A DNA stretch of 21,312 nucleotides, from contig CAAFHX010000075.1 of assembly GCA_900762815.1 (NCBI GenBank), forward strand, positions 1 to 21,312, in the 5' to 3' direction. The DNA is from Candidatus Avelusimicrobium facis. GTDB taxonomy: Bacteria > Elusimicrobiota > Elusimicrobia > Elusimicrobiales > Elusimicrobiaceae. The position numbers and the translations under genes are program-made. The notes beneath the pieces were generated by a model. That model was given only the letters and a program-made list of their open reading frames with translations, did not search any database and was not told the origin of the DNA. Below are positions 7,231 to 14,651 of the stretch, in pieces; the first letter of the stretch is position 1; every line of letters begins with the position of its first letter.

Positions 7231-8253
7231 ATGATAGATAAGACCAGTTGGTATTACCAAAAAATGAGCGCCATTTGCCTGACCATTATCGCCGCCGGGA
7301 TCATCACCGCCGGGCTGGTATATACACGCACGCTGATGATTCCGCTGGTCATTGCCATTTTCTGCTACACCATTTTGGCCCAAATGGCCGCGCTGTTGCA
7401 CCGCAAATTTTCCTTCCCGGCGTGGCTGGCGGTAACGGTATCTATTTTATTTTTTGCGCTTTGCTTTGCCGGAATTATTTATTTTACCGTCAATTCCGTG
7501 GGCGGCTTTTTAAAAGGGGCCGAGGTCTACCGCGAAAACCTGTTGGCCACCGCAGCCGACCTGGTGCATAAGCTGGCAGACAAGGGCATTGTGCTGGACC
7601 AAAACTCTATTATCACCTACCTGCGCGAACTGCCCCTGTTTGACTGGTTTAAGAACTTCGGCAAACAGCTCTTTTCCCTGGTGTCCAATGTTACGCTGAT
7701 TATTTTGTTTATTATTTTCCTGCTGCTGGGAGAGCGCAAAGCGCTTCCTTCCACCTCTCCCAACCCCCTGGTGCAGGAAATGCTCTCCAATGTATCCAAA
7801 TACCTGTCGGTCAAATTGGTTACTTCGTTGATTACGGCGGCTATTGTGTGGATTATCCTGGTGGCGTTTCAAGTCAAGTTGGCGTTTTTGTTTGCGCTGC
7901 TGACGTTTCTGCTTAACTTTATTCCCAGCATTGGTTCCATCGTGGCGGTGCTGCTGCCCGCCCCGGTGCTGTTTTTGCAATACGGGTTGGGCGCTCCCTT
8001 CTTTGCCGTCATCGGGTTAATGACGGCCACGCAATTTACCATCGGCAATTTGATTGAGCCGCGCTTTTTAGGCGACGGTATGGATTTACACCCGGTGGTA
8101 GTCATTGCTTCTTTGATTTTTTGGGGTTTGGTTTGGGGCGTGCCGGGGGCCTTTTTGTCGGTGCCGATAACGGCCTCCATTAAAATTGTACTCAGTAAAA
8201 TCAAGCATACCCGCCCGGTGGCCGAACTCTTGGCCGGGCGCTTGCCCCGCTAA
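7231..8253 (+). CDS. AI-2E family (PerM/YdiK-like) membrane permease
   Basis: This is a 340-aa integral membrane protein. It has paired N-terminal helices (residues about 15-50 and 63-90), a soluble stretch about 95-140 (EVYRENLLATAADLVHKLAD), then further helices. The family's hallmark C-terminal half is present: FLLNFIPSIGSIVAVLLP and GNLIEPRFLGDGMDLHPVVVI followed by WGVPGAFLSVPITASIKIVL. AI-2E (PF01594) members are proposed exporters or ion/solute transporters, and the autoinducer-2 role holds for only a few of them. The substrate here is unknown. A strong ribosome site AGGAGG lies 4 nt before the ATG. It is the last gene of the barrel-kinase-helical protein-permease unit and is followed by a strong terminator. 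Confidence 0.92.
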   Translation: MIDKTSWYYQKMSAICLTIIAAGIITAGLVYTRTLMIPLVIAIFCYTILAQMAALLHRKFSFPAWLAVTVSILFFALCFAGIIYFTVNSVGGFLKGAEVYRENLLATAADLVHKLADKGIVLDQNSIITYLRELPLFDWFKNFGKQLFSLVSNVTLIILFIIFLLLGERKALPSTSPNPLVQEMLSNVSKYLSVKLVTSLITAAIVWIILVAFQVKLAFLFALLTFLLNFIPSIGSIVAVLLPAPVLFLQYGLGAPFFAVIGLMTATQFTIGNLIEPRFLGDGMDLHPVVVIASLIFWGLVWGVPGAFLSVPITASIKIVLSKIKHTRPVAELLAGRLPR

Positions 8254-8275
8254 AAAATCTTTTGCTTTTTCCCCC

Positions 8276-8314
8276 GCAAAAAACCTCCCCCATACAACGG
8301 GGGAGGTTTTTTGC
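8276..8314. terminator. Bidirectional intrinsic terminator, 16-bp perfect stem
   Basis: GCAAAAAACCTCCCCC (8276-8291) pairs perfectly with GGGGGAGGTTTTTTGC (8299-8314) around a 7-nt loop ATACAAC. The flanking A6 and T6 tracts within the stem provide a U-run in both directions. It separates the convergent permease gene and the minus-strand gene that ends at 8327. Confidence 0.92.
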
Positions 8315-8326
8315 ATCCAGAAATAC

Positions 8327-8878
8327 TTAGTTGGCCGGTGCGGGAGGTAATTCCTTGCGCACTTTGTTGAACAAGTCAGACGCCGTTGCGCGGGCCAAAA
8401 AACTCTCCCACTCCGCAGGCGACATTTCAAAGTCATCCATGACGATATAGGCAATCTCGCGCGAGGCGTCTTGCCCCACTTCCTGCCGGGCGGCATATTC
8501 GCGTTCCAGCTCCACATAGCGGCTGGCAATGGCAAAGTCTATCTCCTGTTGCGAAAACGCCGGGGCAGACGCGGAGGCCTCTTTCATCGTATTGGTATCA
8601 AACACCCCCTGCTCCGGGTACGGGGCATAAGCGCCGTCCTCGGTGGTGGCGCCGGCAGCCGGGGTATCCGCCGCCGGTTGGCCCGCAGGCTGTGCCGACG
8701 GAGAAAGCGTTGGGCCGGGCTCGGCCATAGGGTGTTGCAACCCCAAGCGATGGGCCTCGTCCAAAGACACCGGCTCCCGTCCGGCCAGCAAATTGGAACA
8801 GGCCGACGGATGAACAATAAAATAAATGCTAAGTACAATAAAAAGCAGTACGGCCGCTTTAAGCAAAATTTTTACCAC
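8327..8878 (-). CDS. Hypothetical single-pass anchored protein
   Basis: No family is recognised. It begins with GTG at 8878, chosen because AGGAGG lies 5 nt upstream. The 183-aa protein has one N-terminal hydrophobic helix (residues about 4-23, LLKAAVLLFIVLSIYFIV) followed by HPSAC. A long Pro/Ala/Thr-rich linker covers about 45-100 (PGPTLSPSAQPAGQPAADTP). The C-terminal domain is charged and helical (QQEIDFAIASRYVELEREYA, SPAEWESFLARATASDLFNK). The layout suggests an envelope or periplasmic protein tethered to the inner membrane. It lies downstream of the minus-strand envelope operon but has its own promoter in the 75-nt gap, so it may be transcribed separately. Confidence 0.75.
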   Translation of the reverse strand: MVKILLKAAVLLFIVLSIYFIVHPSACSNLLAGREPVSLDEAHRLGLQHPMAEPGPTLSPSAQPAGQPAADTPAAGATTEDGAYAPYPEQGVFDTNTMKEASASAPAFSQQEIDFAIASRYVELEREYAARQEVGQDASREIAYIVMDDFEMSPAEWESFLARATASDLFNKVRKELPPAPAN

Positions 8879-8908
8879 AAAGGCCTCCTATAAAACTCCC
8901 TACTTCAT

Positions 8909-8937
8909 AGAATAGCAAATTTTACCTATACACCCAA
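8909..8937 (-). promoter_or_regulatory. Promoter with extended -10 before the anchored-protein gene
   Basis: On the minus strand TTGGGT (8937-8932), a 17-nt spacer and TATTCT (8914-8909) directly preceded by TTTGC make a sigma70-type extended -10 promoter. The leader is about 30 nt and carries the AGGAGG site for the GTG start at 8878. Confidence 0.5.
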
Positions 8938-8953
8938 CTGTTTTTTCCTTACT

Positions 8954-9514
8954 TTACCAACCGCTGCGGGCCGGAGCTCCCCCCTGCAGCACCGCCACGC
9001 TGTGCACAAATTGCGGATTGCTGAATATTTCCTGCAAGGTTTTGACAAACTCCGGGTCCTTGGAGTGTTTGGCCAGCACCTCTTGTACCTGTGGATATTT
9101 CTTCATCAGCTCGGGCAGAGCGGCCCCGCTGAGGCTTTCCAAGGTAATATCCGTGCGGCCCGTGGCCCGGGCCAAATCCGCATAAAAGGCCTGCATTTTG
9201 GGGTGGCTGGCATAATCGGCCAAAATAGATTGCAGGGTCTGCTGCGCCTGCACCTTTTGCTGCGCAGCAGACAGCGGCGCATCTTGCAAATACACCTCTT
9301 GCGGCTTTTCTTGTTCCGGCAAGCGTTTATAAACCGGAGGGTCTATCTCCGCCGGGCCTTGGCGCACCGGCACCTGGTTAAAGGTTTGTGTTGGGACGGG
9401 TTCGGCGGCGTCTTGCGCGGCGCGGCGTTCATACAGTTGATACAGCCGCGTGCCCGCCAAAAAAGCCAGGCCCACCACCATTACGGCAAGGAAGAAGCGG
9501 CTGGTTTTAGACAT
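8954..9514 (-). CDS. Hypothetical single-pass anchored protein, Gln/Pro-rich linker
   Basis: No family is recognised. The protein has 186 aa, with an N-terminal hydrophobic helix (residues about 6-26, RFFLAVMVVGLAFLAGTRLY) preceded by a short positive tail, so the bulk is predicted periplasmic. Residues about 36-75 are Pro/Gln-rich and the rest is helical (AQQKVQAQQTLQSILADYAS, QEVLAKHSKDPEFVKTLQEI), ending in SGW. The start codon lies 1 nt after the FKBP stop (TGATATG), so translation is likely coupled to the isomerase gene. The overall design resembles the next gene downstream (helix, low-complexity linker, helical domain), but I see no clear sequence similarity between the two C-terminal domains. 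Confidence 0.8.
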   Translation of the reverse strand: MSKTSRFFLAVMVVGLAFLAGTRLYQLYERRAAQDAAEPVPTQTFNQVPVRQGPAEIDPPVYKRLPEQEKPQEVYLQDAPLSAAQQKVQAQQTLQSILADYASHPKMQAFYADLARATGRTDITLESLSGAALPELMKKYPQVQEVLAKHSKDPEFVKTLQEIFSNPQFVHSVAVLQGGAPARSGW

Positions 9515-9515
9515 A

Positions 9516-10247
9516 TCAGTCCCCCACGCTGATTAATTCCACATCAAAGACCAAAACGGAATTGGCCGGGATCACCCCCACCGGGCGGTTGCCATACGCC
9601 GTATCGGCCGGACAAACCACGGTGGCCTTGGCCGCCGGGCGCATTTGCTGCAAAGCTTTGGTCCAGCACGGGATGACCCCCGTCAGCGGGGCGGTAAAAG
9701 GTTCGTGGCGGTCATAGGAGCTGTCAAACTTGGTGCCGTCAATCAGGCGGCCTTCGTAGTTTACCTTTACTTGGCTGGAGGCGCTGGGAGAGCGGCCTTT
9801 GCCTCTTTTGGACAGCTTAATCATGGCCCCGTTGTCCAACACCTTTACGCCTTTTTCTTTGGAAAAATTTTCCAAATATTCCTTTTGCTCCGCTTCGCGT
9901 TTTTGGCTGATGATTTCGGCATCCTTTTGGTATTTTTCAATAATTTGCGGTTTGTATGCGTCCAAATCGGTCTGGGCTTTTTTCTCCAGCAAGCTGTCGC
10001 GCATCCCCTGGGAGAGGGCCTTGTAATCGTCCTCGTTATCCAGCACCAATTGGCGTTTGAGGTTATCCCCCAACAAAAAGCCCAAAGAATACAACATCTT
10101 GTTGCGTTCGGCCAAGGCCTCTTCACTCAAGGCTTGCGCCGGGGCCGCCGCCTCCGCCGCCGTTTGTGTGGCCGGGGCCGTGGTTTCTTGCGCATTCACC
10201 GCCCCCGTTAAAATCAAAGCAAAAGCTAAAAATAATGTTTTTTTCAT
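9516..10247 (-). CDS. Periplasmic FKBP-type peptidyl-prolyl isomerase (Mip-like)
   Basis: This enzyme catalyses cis-trans isomerisation of Xaa-Pro bonds, probably on envelope proteins. The 243-aa protein has a signal peptide (MKKTLFLAFALILTGAVNAQ), an Ala/Thr-rich spacer, a helical FKBP_N domain about 40-135 (LGFLLGDNLKRQLVLDNEDD and a long charged helix to KEKGV) and the FKBP domain about 138-243. Ligand-pocket residues match the family: Y164, F174, D175 (DGTKFDSS), F184, V191-I192 and W195 (GVIPCWTKAL), Y218 (AYG) and F234 (LVFDVEL). This is the dimeric Mip/FkpA layout. GAGGAT precedes the ATG, and the gene lies 10 nt after the LPP20-like gene within the envelope operon. Confidence 0.94.
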   Translation of the reverse strand: MKKTLFLAFALILTGAVNAQETTAPATQTAAEAAAPAQALSEEALAERNKMLYSLGFLLGDNLKRQLVLDNEDDYKALSQGMRDSLLEKKAQTDLDAYKPQIIEKYQKDAEIISQKREAEQKEYLENFSKEKGVKVLDNGAMIKLSKRGKGRSPSASSQVKVNYEGRLIDGTKFDSSYDRHEPFTAPLTGVIPCWTKALQQMRPAAKATVVCPADTAYGNRPVGVIPANSVLVFDVELISVGD

Positions 10248-10257
10248 AGGTATCCTC

Positions 10258-11196
10258 TTATTTGGTTTTTAAATAATCCGTCAAGCGTTTGACAATTTCT
10301 ACCGACGCTTTATCGCCCACGCCTTCCATGCTTTTGCGCAAGGAATCGGCCTGGCGGCCGGTGCCGGCCCGGTCATAGACATTAAAGCGGGCAAAGGTGG
10401 TGCCTTCCTGCAAATCCCGCAAGCTAACCGCCGCGCTGGTGGCCGCCCATTGCAGCCCTTTAAGCCGCTCAGAGCCGTATCCGTCCACCTTCGCGTCCGC
10501 CTCTACAGACAGCAGCGCCGACGGGTCTTGCGGAGAAACAGTGCTCAATCCCATTTGATTGACCGCGTCTACAATGCGCGAAAGCAGCACGGCATTCTCT
10601 TCCCCGCGCACCACCGCGGCCACTTTGACGGCGGCCAAGCGGTCATTGTAGAGCTTCTTTAAATTTTCAAAGCGTTCCGTTTCATAGCCCGCATGGTCTT
10701 GGCTGAGAAACACATACACATCCTGCACGACATTGCGCCGGGCAATCAGCGGTTTCATGGCAAACGCCGCCCGCAGCCCGGCAAATTTATCCTGCGTGGC
10801 TTGCAGCTGCGTGGCCAACGCCCCCAGCCGCGCGTCCAACGCATTGGCCGGCACCTGCAAAATCAGCTCTGCGGTGTCACGTTTAAGTACGGCCAAGGCA
10901 AAATAATTTTTGGTCTTTTTTTGGCTTTTGTCGCGCCATACCTTGTCCACCCGGGCATTGGCCATAATGTCCTTGATTTGGCTCAGCTCGCGCGCGTCGG
11001 GGACGTTTTGCAACAGGCTCTGGTGCATATTGTCCAAAGCGTTTTGTCCGGCGGCGGTTTTGTCCGCCTCTTCCCCCGCCACCACATAATAGGCGTGCTG
11101 GTCGTATTTAGACATTTGATAACTGACCGTGTTTTTATTGATTCCCGCACAGGCGCACAAACCCAAGGCGCCAAGCAAGACAATGGCTTTTTTCAT
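10258..11196 (-). CDS. LPP20-like lipoprotein
   Basis: The start is the ATG at 11196, after GAGGATACC. The open frame extends further upstream into the neighbouring gene, but only this start gives a lipoprotein signal, MKKAIVLLGALGLCAC with lipobox LCAC and lipidated C16. The 312-aa protein contains a region like LPP20 family lipoproteins (about residues 60-105: ARELSQIKDIMANARVDKVW then DKSQKKTKNYFALAVLKRDT). LPP20 relatives include Helicobacter LPP20 and Campylobacter/Vibrio FlgP. The remaining about 200 residues are mixed helical without a recognised domain. It is the third lipoprotein in a row, 7 nt from the COG3014-like gene. A role in outer-membrane or surface assembly is inferred from context and not shown. 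The family match is from memory of pattern, so moderate confidence. Confidence 0.7.
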   Translation of the reverse strand: MKKAIVLLGALGLCACAGINKNTVSYQMSKYDQHAYYVVAGEEADKTAAGQNALDNMHQSLLQNVPDARELSQIKDIMANARVDKVWRDKSQKKTKNYFALAVLKRDTAELILQVPANALDARLGALATQLQATQDKFAGLRAAFAMKPLIARRNVVQDVYVFLSQDHAGYETERFENLKKLYNDRLAAVKVAAVVRGEENAVLLSRIVDAVNQMGLSTVSPQDPSALLSVEADAKVDGYGSERLKGLQWAATSAAVSLRDLQEGTTFARFNVYDRAGTGRQADSLRKSMEGVGDKASVEIVKRLTDYLKTK

Positions 11197-11203
11197 GGTA
11201 TCC

Positions 11204-12496
11204 TCACTGGGCGGTGCGATAATGCAAATACACCCGCCCGCCGGGTCTGACCGGCACTTTGTCAAAGATATGTTCCCCTACTATATTACCAAATCCGTCC
11301 TTAAAACGCAGTAAAATATCCTGCGGTCCGGGCGGCACATAAAAACGCACCAACCGAAATTGCGCCGGCAGCGTAAACCATTGGCGCGTATCGGCCTTTT
11401 CGGTTACCGCACCCAAAAAACTAAAGACCAACTCCGCCAAATCCCCCATGCTTTCATCGCCGGAGCTTTGCTGCGCCAGGTGCTTGGCTTGCACGGCCGC
11501 CACGCGTTTGGTGGCCGCGCGCGCCGCCGAGCGCATCAAGGTGGCTAGTTCCTTTTCCTGCAAATCCGCCTCGGCCGCTTGGGCTACATTGCCCGCCAGA
11601 CGGGTCGGGTACACTTGGCCTTGCGCGGTAACGGCCTCAGAGGCGGTAATGGTATAGGGCTGCTCCTCCAATGTGGGGTAAGAAATCGTTACGCTCTGCC
11701 CCAGCAGCCCGGCCACGATGGCGTTTTGCACTTGCGGGCTGAGGCCGTCCTCTCCCTCTTGGTGAGCTTGGCCCCACAGCAATACGCTGTCCCAATTGAC
11801 CTGAAATGTGTTGCTTTTTTTAAGCGGGGAGACGCCGTTTTCATGCACGATAATTACCTCCCCCCATCCCTGCACCGGGGCCACGTAAAACGGGTCATAA
11901 GAAGTGCCGTATGCTTGCACGGCGCGGGCGCGGGCAATACGGGCGTCGTCGCGCTTACCGGCCGACTCAAACACCAAACTGGAAAAATATTGCACAAAGG
12001 GGTCATCGCGCCAGCCGCTGCGTTTGCTGCCGCGCAGCCCGTCCAAATAATACACCGCTTTATTGGCTTCCACCAGCGCACCGGGAACATCGTTGCGGTC
12101 CAAAAAATTCATGGCGCGGTAATAGTAGGTCAGCGAACGCTCAAACGCCGCCGGATAATAAGGTACGGTCAAATCATTGATGAGAAAACGCCCGGCTTGG
12201 GCGGAGAGGCTTTGGGTAAAGAGCTCTTCTATGCGCTCTTGGGCCAAGGCCAACTTTTCGTCGCTGGCGGCCGGCTCTCCCGCCGCATGCAGCACCGCCC
12301 CTGTATCCAAATAATATAGCAGGCTGTCGCGTCGGCTGTATTGTTTGCCCTTGGCACTTTCTAAAGATTGGCCGGCCGAGGCATATTCGCCTTGGGCCAA
12401 GAGCTTATTGACTTGCTGTTTATGACGCAAAGAAGGCGCGCCGCACGCCGAGCAGCACAAAAGGACTGTCAGGAGTGTAAGCCAGCGCGCCTTCAT
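11204..12496 (-). CDS. COG3014-like lipoprotein with TPR-like N-terminal region
   Basis: The 430-aa protein starts MKARWLTLLTVLLCCSAC, a lipoprotein-type signal with lipid Cys at 18 (lipobox CSAC, slightly atypical at -3). Residues about 25-200 are helical repeats like TPR (LLAQGEYASAGQSLESAKGK, ALVEANKAVYYLDGL, AFERSLTYYYRAMNFLDRND). The later part is beta-rich (EVIIVHENGVSPLK, SVTISYPTLEEQPYTI, GGRVYLHYRTAQ). This organisation matches the uncharacterised COG3014 family, commonly found beside TIGR02722/LpoB-like and LPP20-like genes, as here. Function is unknown; a periplasmic or outer-membrane scaffold role is possible. It begins 5 nt after the upstream stop with only a weak ribosome site, so coupled translation is likely. 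Confidence 0.75.
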   Translation of the reverse strand: MKARWLTLLTVLLCCSACGAPSLRHKQQVNKLLAQGEYASAGQSLESAKGKQYSRRDSLLYYLDTGAVLHAAGEPAASDEKLALAQERIEELFTQSLSAQAGRFLINDLTVPYYPAAFERSLTYYYRAMNFLDRNDVPGALVEANKAVYYLDGLRGSKRSGWRDDPFVQYFSSLVFESAGKRDDARIARARAVQAYGTSYDPFYVAPVQGWGEVIIVHENGVSPLKKSNTFQVNWDSVLLWGQAHQEGEDGLSPQVQNAIVAGLLGQSVTISYPTLEEQPYTITASEAVTAQGQVYPTRLAGNVAQAAEADLQEKELATLMRSAARAATKRVAAVQAKHLAQQSSGDESMGDLAELVFSFLGAVTEKADTRQWFTLPAQFRLVRFYVPPGPQDILLRFKDGFGNIVGEHIFDKVPVRPGGRVYLHYRTAQ

Positions 12497-12501
12497 AGAA
12501 A

Positions 12502-13092
12502 TTACCAGCTGGTTTTGCTTCTTTTTACGTATTTTTTAATTTGCTTTTGGCCGTTCCAAACAATTTTATTGGTTTCAATATCAATCAGTTTCATATTGAC
12601 CTGATAAAACACCACGGCCTTTTTGCTCTGGGAATCCACAATAGAGTTCAACACGCCGCTGAGCATATAATCGGCGCCGACTTCACGCCCGAAAGCCTTG
12701 CGCGTCTCTTCGGATGCAAACTCATCTTGCTCTAAACGTTCTTGGCGCACTTCGCCCCGTTCGTTTTTACTGGCCACAAAATCCACCTTGCCCGAGTTAA
12801 TCAGCGCGCGCTGCATTTCCTCCACAAAAGCATTGGTGTTGATGTGCTCCATGCTGTCGTTGGTCACGCTGCCCACGATGACCGTCGGCTCTTTGCCCAA
12901 GCGCATGGCGGCCTTGGAATACCAACCCGCATTGAGGCAGTCATTAATCATTTCTTGGGCGACCATTTGCGAATCGGTATCGTTCCAGCGGCCGCTGATG
13001 TCTTTGATTTCGTGCGTGTCCATGCGTTCCACCTTGGTGGCGCACGCAAACAACATCGGCAAAAGCAACAAACCGGCAATTAGTTTTTTCAT
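12502..13092 (-). CDS. LpoB/TIGR02722-like penicillin-binding-protein activator lipoprotein
   Basis: This 196-aa lipoprotein has the signal MKKLIAGLLLLPMLFAC with lipobox LFAC (C17). The mature part carries the signature of the TIGR02722/COG3417 group: DISGRWNDTDSQMVAQEMI near 33-51, VIVGSVTNDSMEHINT near 71-86, ALINSGKVDFVAS near 96-108, FASEETRKAFGREVGADYML near 124-143 and VNMKLIDIETNKIVW near 165-179. E. coli LpoB, a distant member, crosses the periplasm to activate PBP1b. Whether this shorter clade does the same is unknown. The ribosome site AGGAGG precedes the start. It is second in the envelope operon, 16 nt after the pilin-like gene. Confidence 0.85.
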   Translation of the reverse strand: MKKLIAGLLLLPMLFACATKVERMDTHEIKDISGRWNDTDSQMVAQEMINDCLNAGWYSKAAMRLGKEPTVIVGSVTNDSMEHINTNAFVEEMQRALINSGKVDFVASKNERGEVRQERLEQDEFASEETRKAFGREVGADYMLSGVLNSIVDSQSKKAVVFYQVNMKLIDIETNKIVWNGQKQIKKYVKRSKTSW

Positions 13093-13108
13093 GGTTCACT
13101 TCCTCCTG

Positions 13109-13534
13109 TTATAAATCCAGCCGGGCGCAAAGCCGCTCACCCACCCAGGATCCGTCCTCGTGGTGGCAAGTAATGGTGCCGTCTTCCAAAGACACCGTTA
13201 GCCACTTGGGATATTTTTGGCTCCCGGCGCGCAGCGTCTGCGCGGTTTCCAAGGCAAATTCGTAATGGTGGCAATGCAATACCGTGCCCTTGGGGCCGTC
13301 TACGCTTTGGCACGGCAAATCCGGCACCAAGGCGGCCAAATCGGCGCTGTAAAACCCGTTCTGTTTATAAAAAGTCTGCTCCGCCGCCAGCAGCTGCTGC
13401 GTCGTCTGCAATGCCTGGCGGGCATGGCGGATATCGGCCTGCTTTTTAAGCTGGGGCAAGGCAATGGCCAACCCGAACCCCGCCGTCAGAATGACTACCA
13501 ACATCAGTTTGTGCAAAACACCCCGGTTGTTCAT
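13109..13534 (-). CDS. Type IV pilin-like protein with degenerate N-terminal motif
   Basis: The 141-aa protein starts MNNRGVLHKLMLVVIL and continues to a single hydrophobic helix (residues about 10-27, ending AIALPQLKKQADIRHARQAL). It then has a helix and loop pattern very like small type IV pilins of the PilE kind: LLAAEQTFYKQNGFYSADLAALVPDLP. The conserved prepilin peptidase site would be G|FTLIE. Here G5 is followed by V6, and the +5 position is Leu10, so the otherwise invariant Glu5 is missing. It may be a minor pseudopilin, a retained membrane-anchored relative, or not processed at all. Four cysteines (C75, C88, C123, C136) could form two disulfides. It heads the envelope operon behind a strong promoter; AGGAG lies 4 nt before the ATG. 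Confidence 0.7.
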   Translation of the reverse strand: MNNRGVLHKLMLVVILTAGFGLAIALPQLKKQADIRHARQALQTTQQLLAAEQTFYKQNGFYSADLAALVPDLPCQSVDGPKGTVLHCHHYEFALETAQTLRAGSQKYPKWLTVSLEDGTITCHHEDGSWVGERLCARLDL

Positions 13535-13564
13535 AAAGCTCCTGTTTCAAAAGATTTCCTTTAT

Positions 13565-13592
13565 ATTGTAGCAAAAGAAAATCCCTTGCCAA
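13565..13592 (-). promoter_or_regulatory. Promoter of the envelope operon
   Basis: On the minus strand TTGGCA (13592-13587), a 16-nt spacer and TACAAT (13570-13565) preceded directly by TTTTGC form the best promoter in the window. It drives the pilin-like gene and probably the five genes behind it, which are separated by 1-16 nt. The leader of about 25 nt contains the AGGAG site. Confidence 0.7.
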
Positions 13593-13600
13593 GCGCTTTT

Positions 13601-14554
13601 TTAACGCGGGGCACGCAAGGTGCGGTGTTTGCCGCGCATTTCGGTCAGATAATAATATTTGAAGAAGCGGAAAATCGGCGTCAAATGCGGGGAAAGCACC
13701 ACCACCGTAACCGACAAAATAATCAGCAAAATGCCCAGGGCCAACACGGGGGTAAACGCTTCGCCAAACACCCACACGCCCACCAAGACGGCTGTAACGG
13801 ACTCCATAGCGCCCAGCACCGAGGTCAAGGTAGACCCCAAATGCTGTATGGCGTACACCAAAGTAATGTTAGACACCACGGTACAAATCAAGGCCATAAG
13901 CGTTAAGTTGGCATAGCTCTTTCCGTCCGGCACCGCCTGCAGCTGGCCGGTGGCCACAGAAAGCACCCCCATGCCCGCCGCAGCAAACAAAAAGACATAA
14001 AAATTAAGTTTCAGCATAGGCATCTTGCGCACGCAAGAATGATTGACCCACACAATATACAGCGCATAAGAAAGCGCCGAAATCAAATCCAGCCCCACCC
14101 CCAGCAGGCTGATGCCTTGCCCGTTGCTGCCCTTGCTTAGGGACAAGGCCGCCACGCCGCCAAAAGCCAAGGCCAAGGCACAAAAAGTCCAAAAAGATTT
14201 CTTTTCATGGAACCACCCAATCATAATCACCGTAACAATCACGGGATAGAGAAAGTTAATTGTGGCCGCCACACCGCCGGGCAAATAGTGATACGCCCAA
14301 AATAAAAACGCTGCACTACCGTCATAAAACAAGCTCAGGCCCGCCAAGGTCCAGCCTTCGGCACGGGTAATGCGCAAATCACAACGCAGCCCGAGCAGGA
14401 GCAACATCAGCAACCCCGCCGAAAACAAAAAACGATAGAACAAAATGGCAAGAACATTCATGCCATCGCCCATCACCGGCAAGGTAAACAAAGGCAGAAG
14501 CCCGAAGGTAGACGAAGTGACCAAAGCAGCCAAAAAACCTTTCATGCTAAACAT
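13601..14554 (-). CDS. EamA/DMT-superfamily transporter
   Basis: This 317-aa protein has about ten membrane helices arranged as two EamA repeats. The first covers residues about 5-135 (LVTSSTFGLLPLFTL, ILFYRFLFSAGLLMLLLLGL, PGGVAATINFLYPVIVTVIM) and the second about 145-285 (LGVGLDLISALSYALYIVWV, LTLMALICTVVSNITLVYAI, LGSTLTSVLGAMESVTAVLV). The motif of helix ends TINFLYPV and GSTLTSVLGAMES is typical of drug/metabolite exporters such as YdcZ/RhaT-type carriers; the substrate is unknown. It ends in a basic tail. No ribosome site is found; a TACAAT box lies 7 nt before the ATG at 14554, so the message may be leaderless. M4 is an alternative start. Confidence 0.93.
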   Translation of the reverse strand: MFSMKGFLAALVTSSTFGLLPLFTLPVMGDGMNVLAILFYRFLFSAGLLMLLLLGLRCDLRITRAEGWTLAGLSLFYDGSAAFLFWAYHYLPGGVAATINFLYPVIVTVIMIGWFHEKKSFWTFCALALAFGGVAALSLSKGSNGQGISLLGVGLDLISALSYALYIVWVNHSCVRKMPMLKLNFYVFLFAAAGMGVLSVATGQLQAVPDGKSYANLTLMALICTVVSNITLVYAIQHLGSTLTSVLGAMESVTAVLVGVWVFGEAFTPVLALGILLIILSVTVVVLSPHLTPIFRFFKYYYLTEMRGKHRTLRAPR

Positions 14555-14561
14555 ATGTATT

Positions 14562-14567
14562 ATTGTA
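14562..14567 (-). promoter_or_regulatory. -10 box of leaderless EamA gene
   Basis: TACAAT on the minus strand is followed by exactly 7 nt (AATACAT) and the ATG at 14554. No Shine-Dalgarno fits. The -35 region is only a T-run and shows no clear hexamer. Confidence 0.5.
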
Positions 14568-14594
14568 TCTCTTTAGCGGGCGGTAAAAAAGAGG

Positions 14595-14627
14595 AAAAAT
14601 ACGGGGCCCTCAAACAGGACCCCGTAT
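14595..14627 (-). terminator. Intrinsic terminator of the MntP-like gene pair
   Basis: On the minus strand ATACGGGG (14627-14620) pairs with CCCCGTAT (14606-14599), extended by further G/C pairs. A T-run (14599-14595) and then more T-rich sequence follow. It lies 25 nt after the stop of the minus-strand gene at 14652. Confidence 0.85.
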
Positions 14628-14651
14628 CACACAAAGAAATAACCCGAAAAC

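Noticed and set aside
11197..11265. Upstream start for the LPP20-like gene
   Set aside because: It would overlap the end of the COG3014-like gene and hide the lipoprotein signal. The ATG at 11196 has a proper ribosome site and signal peptide.
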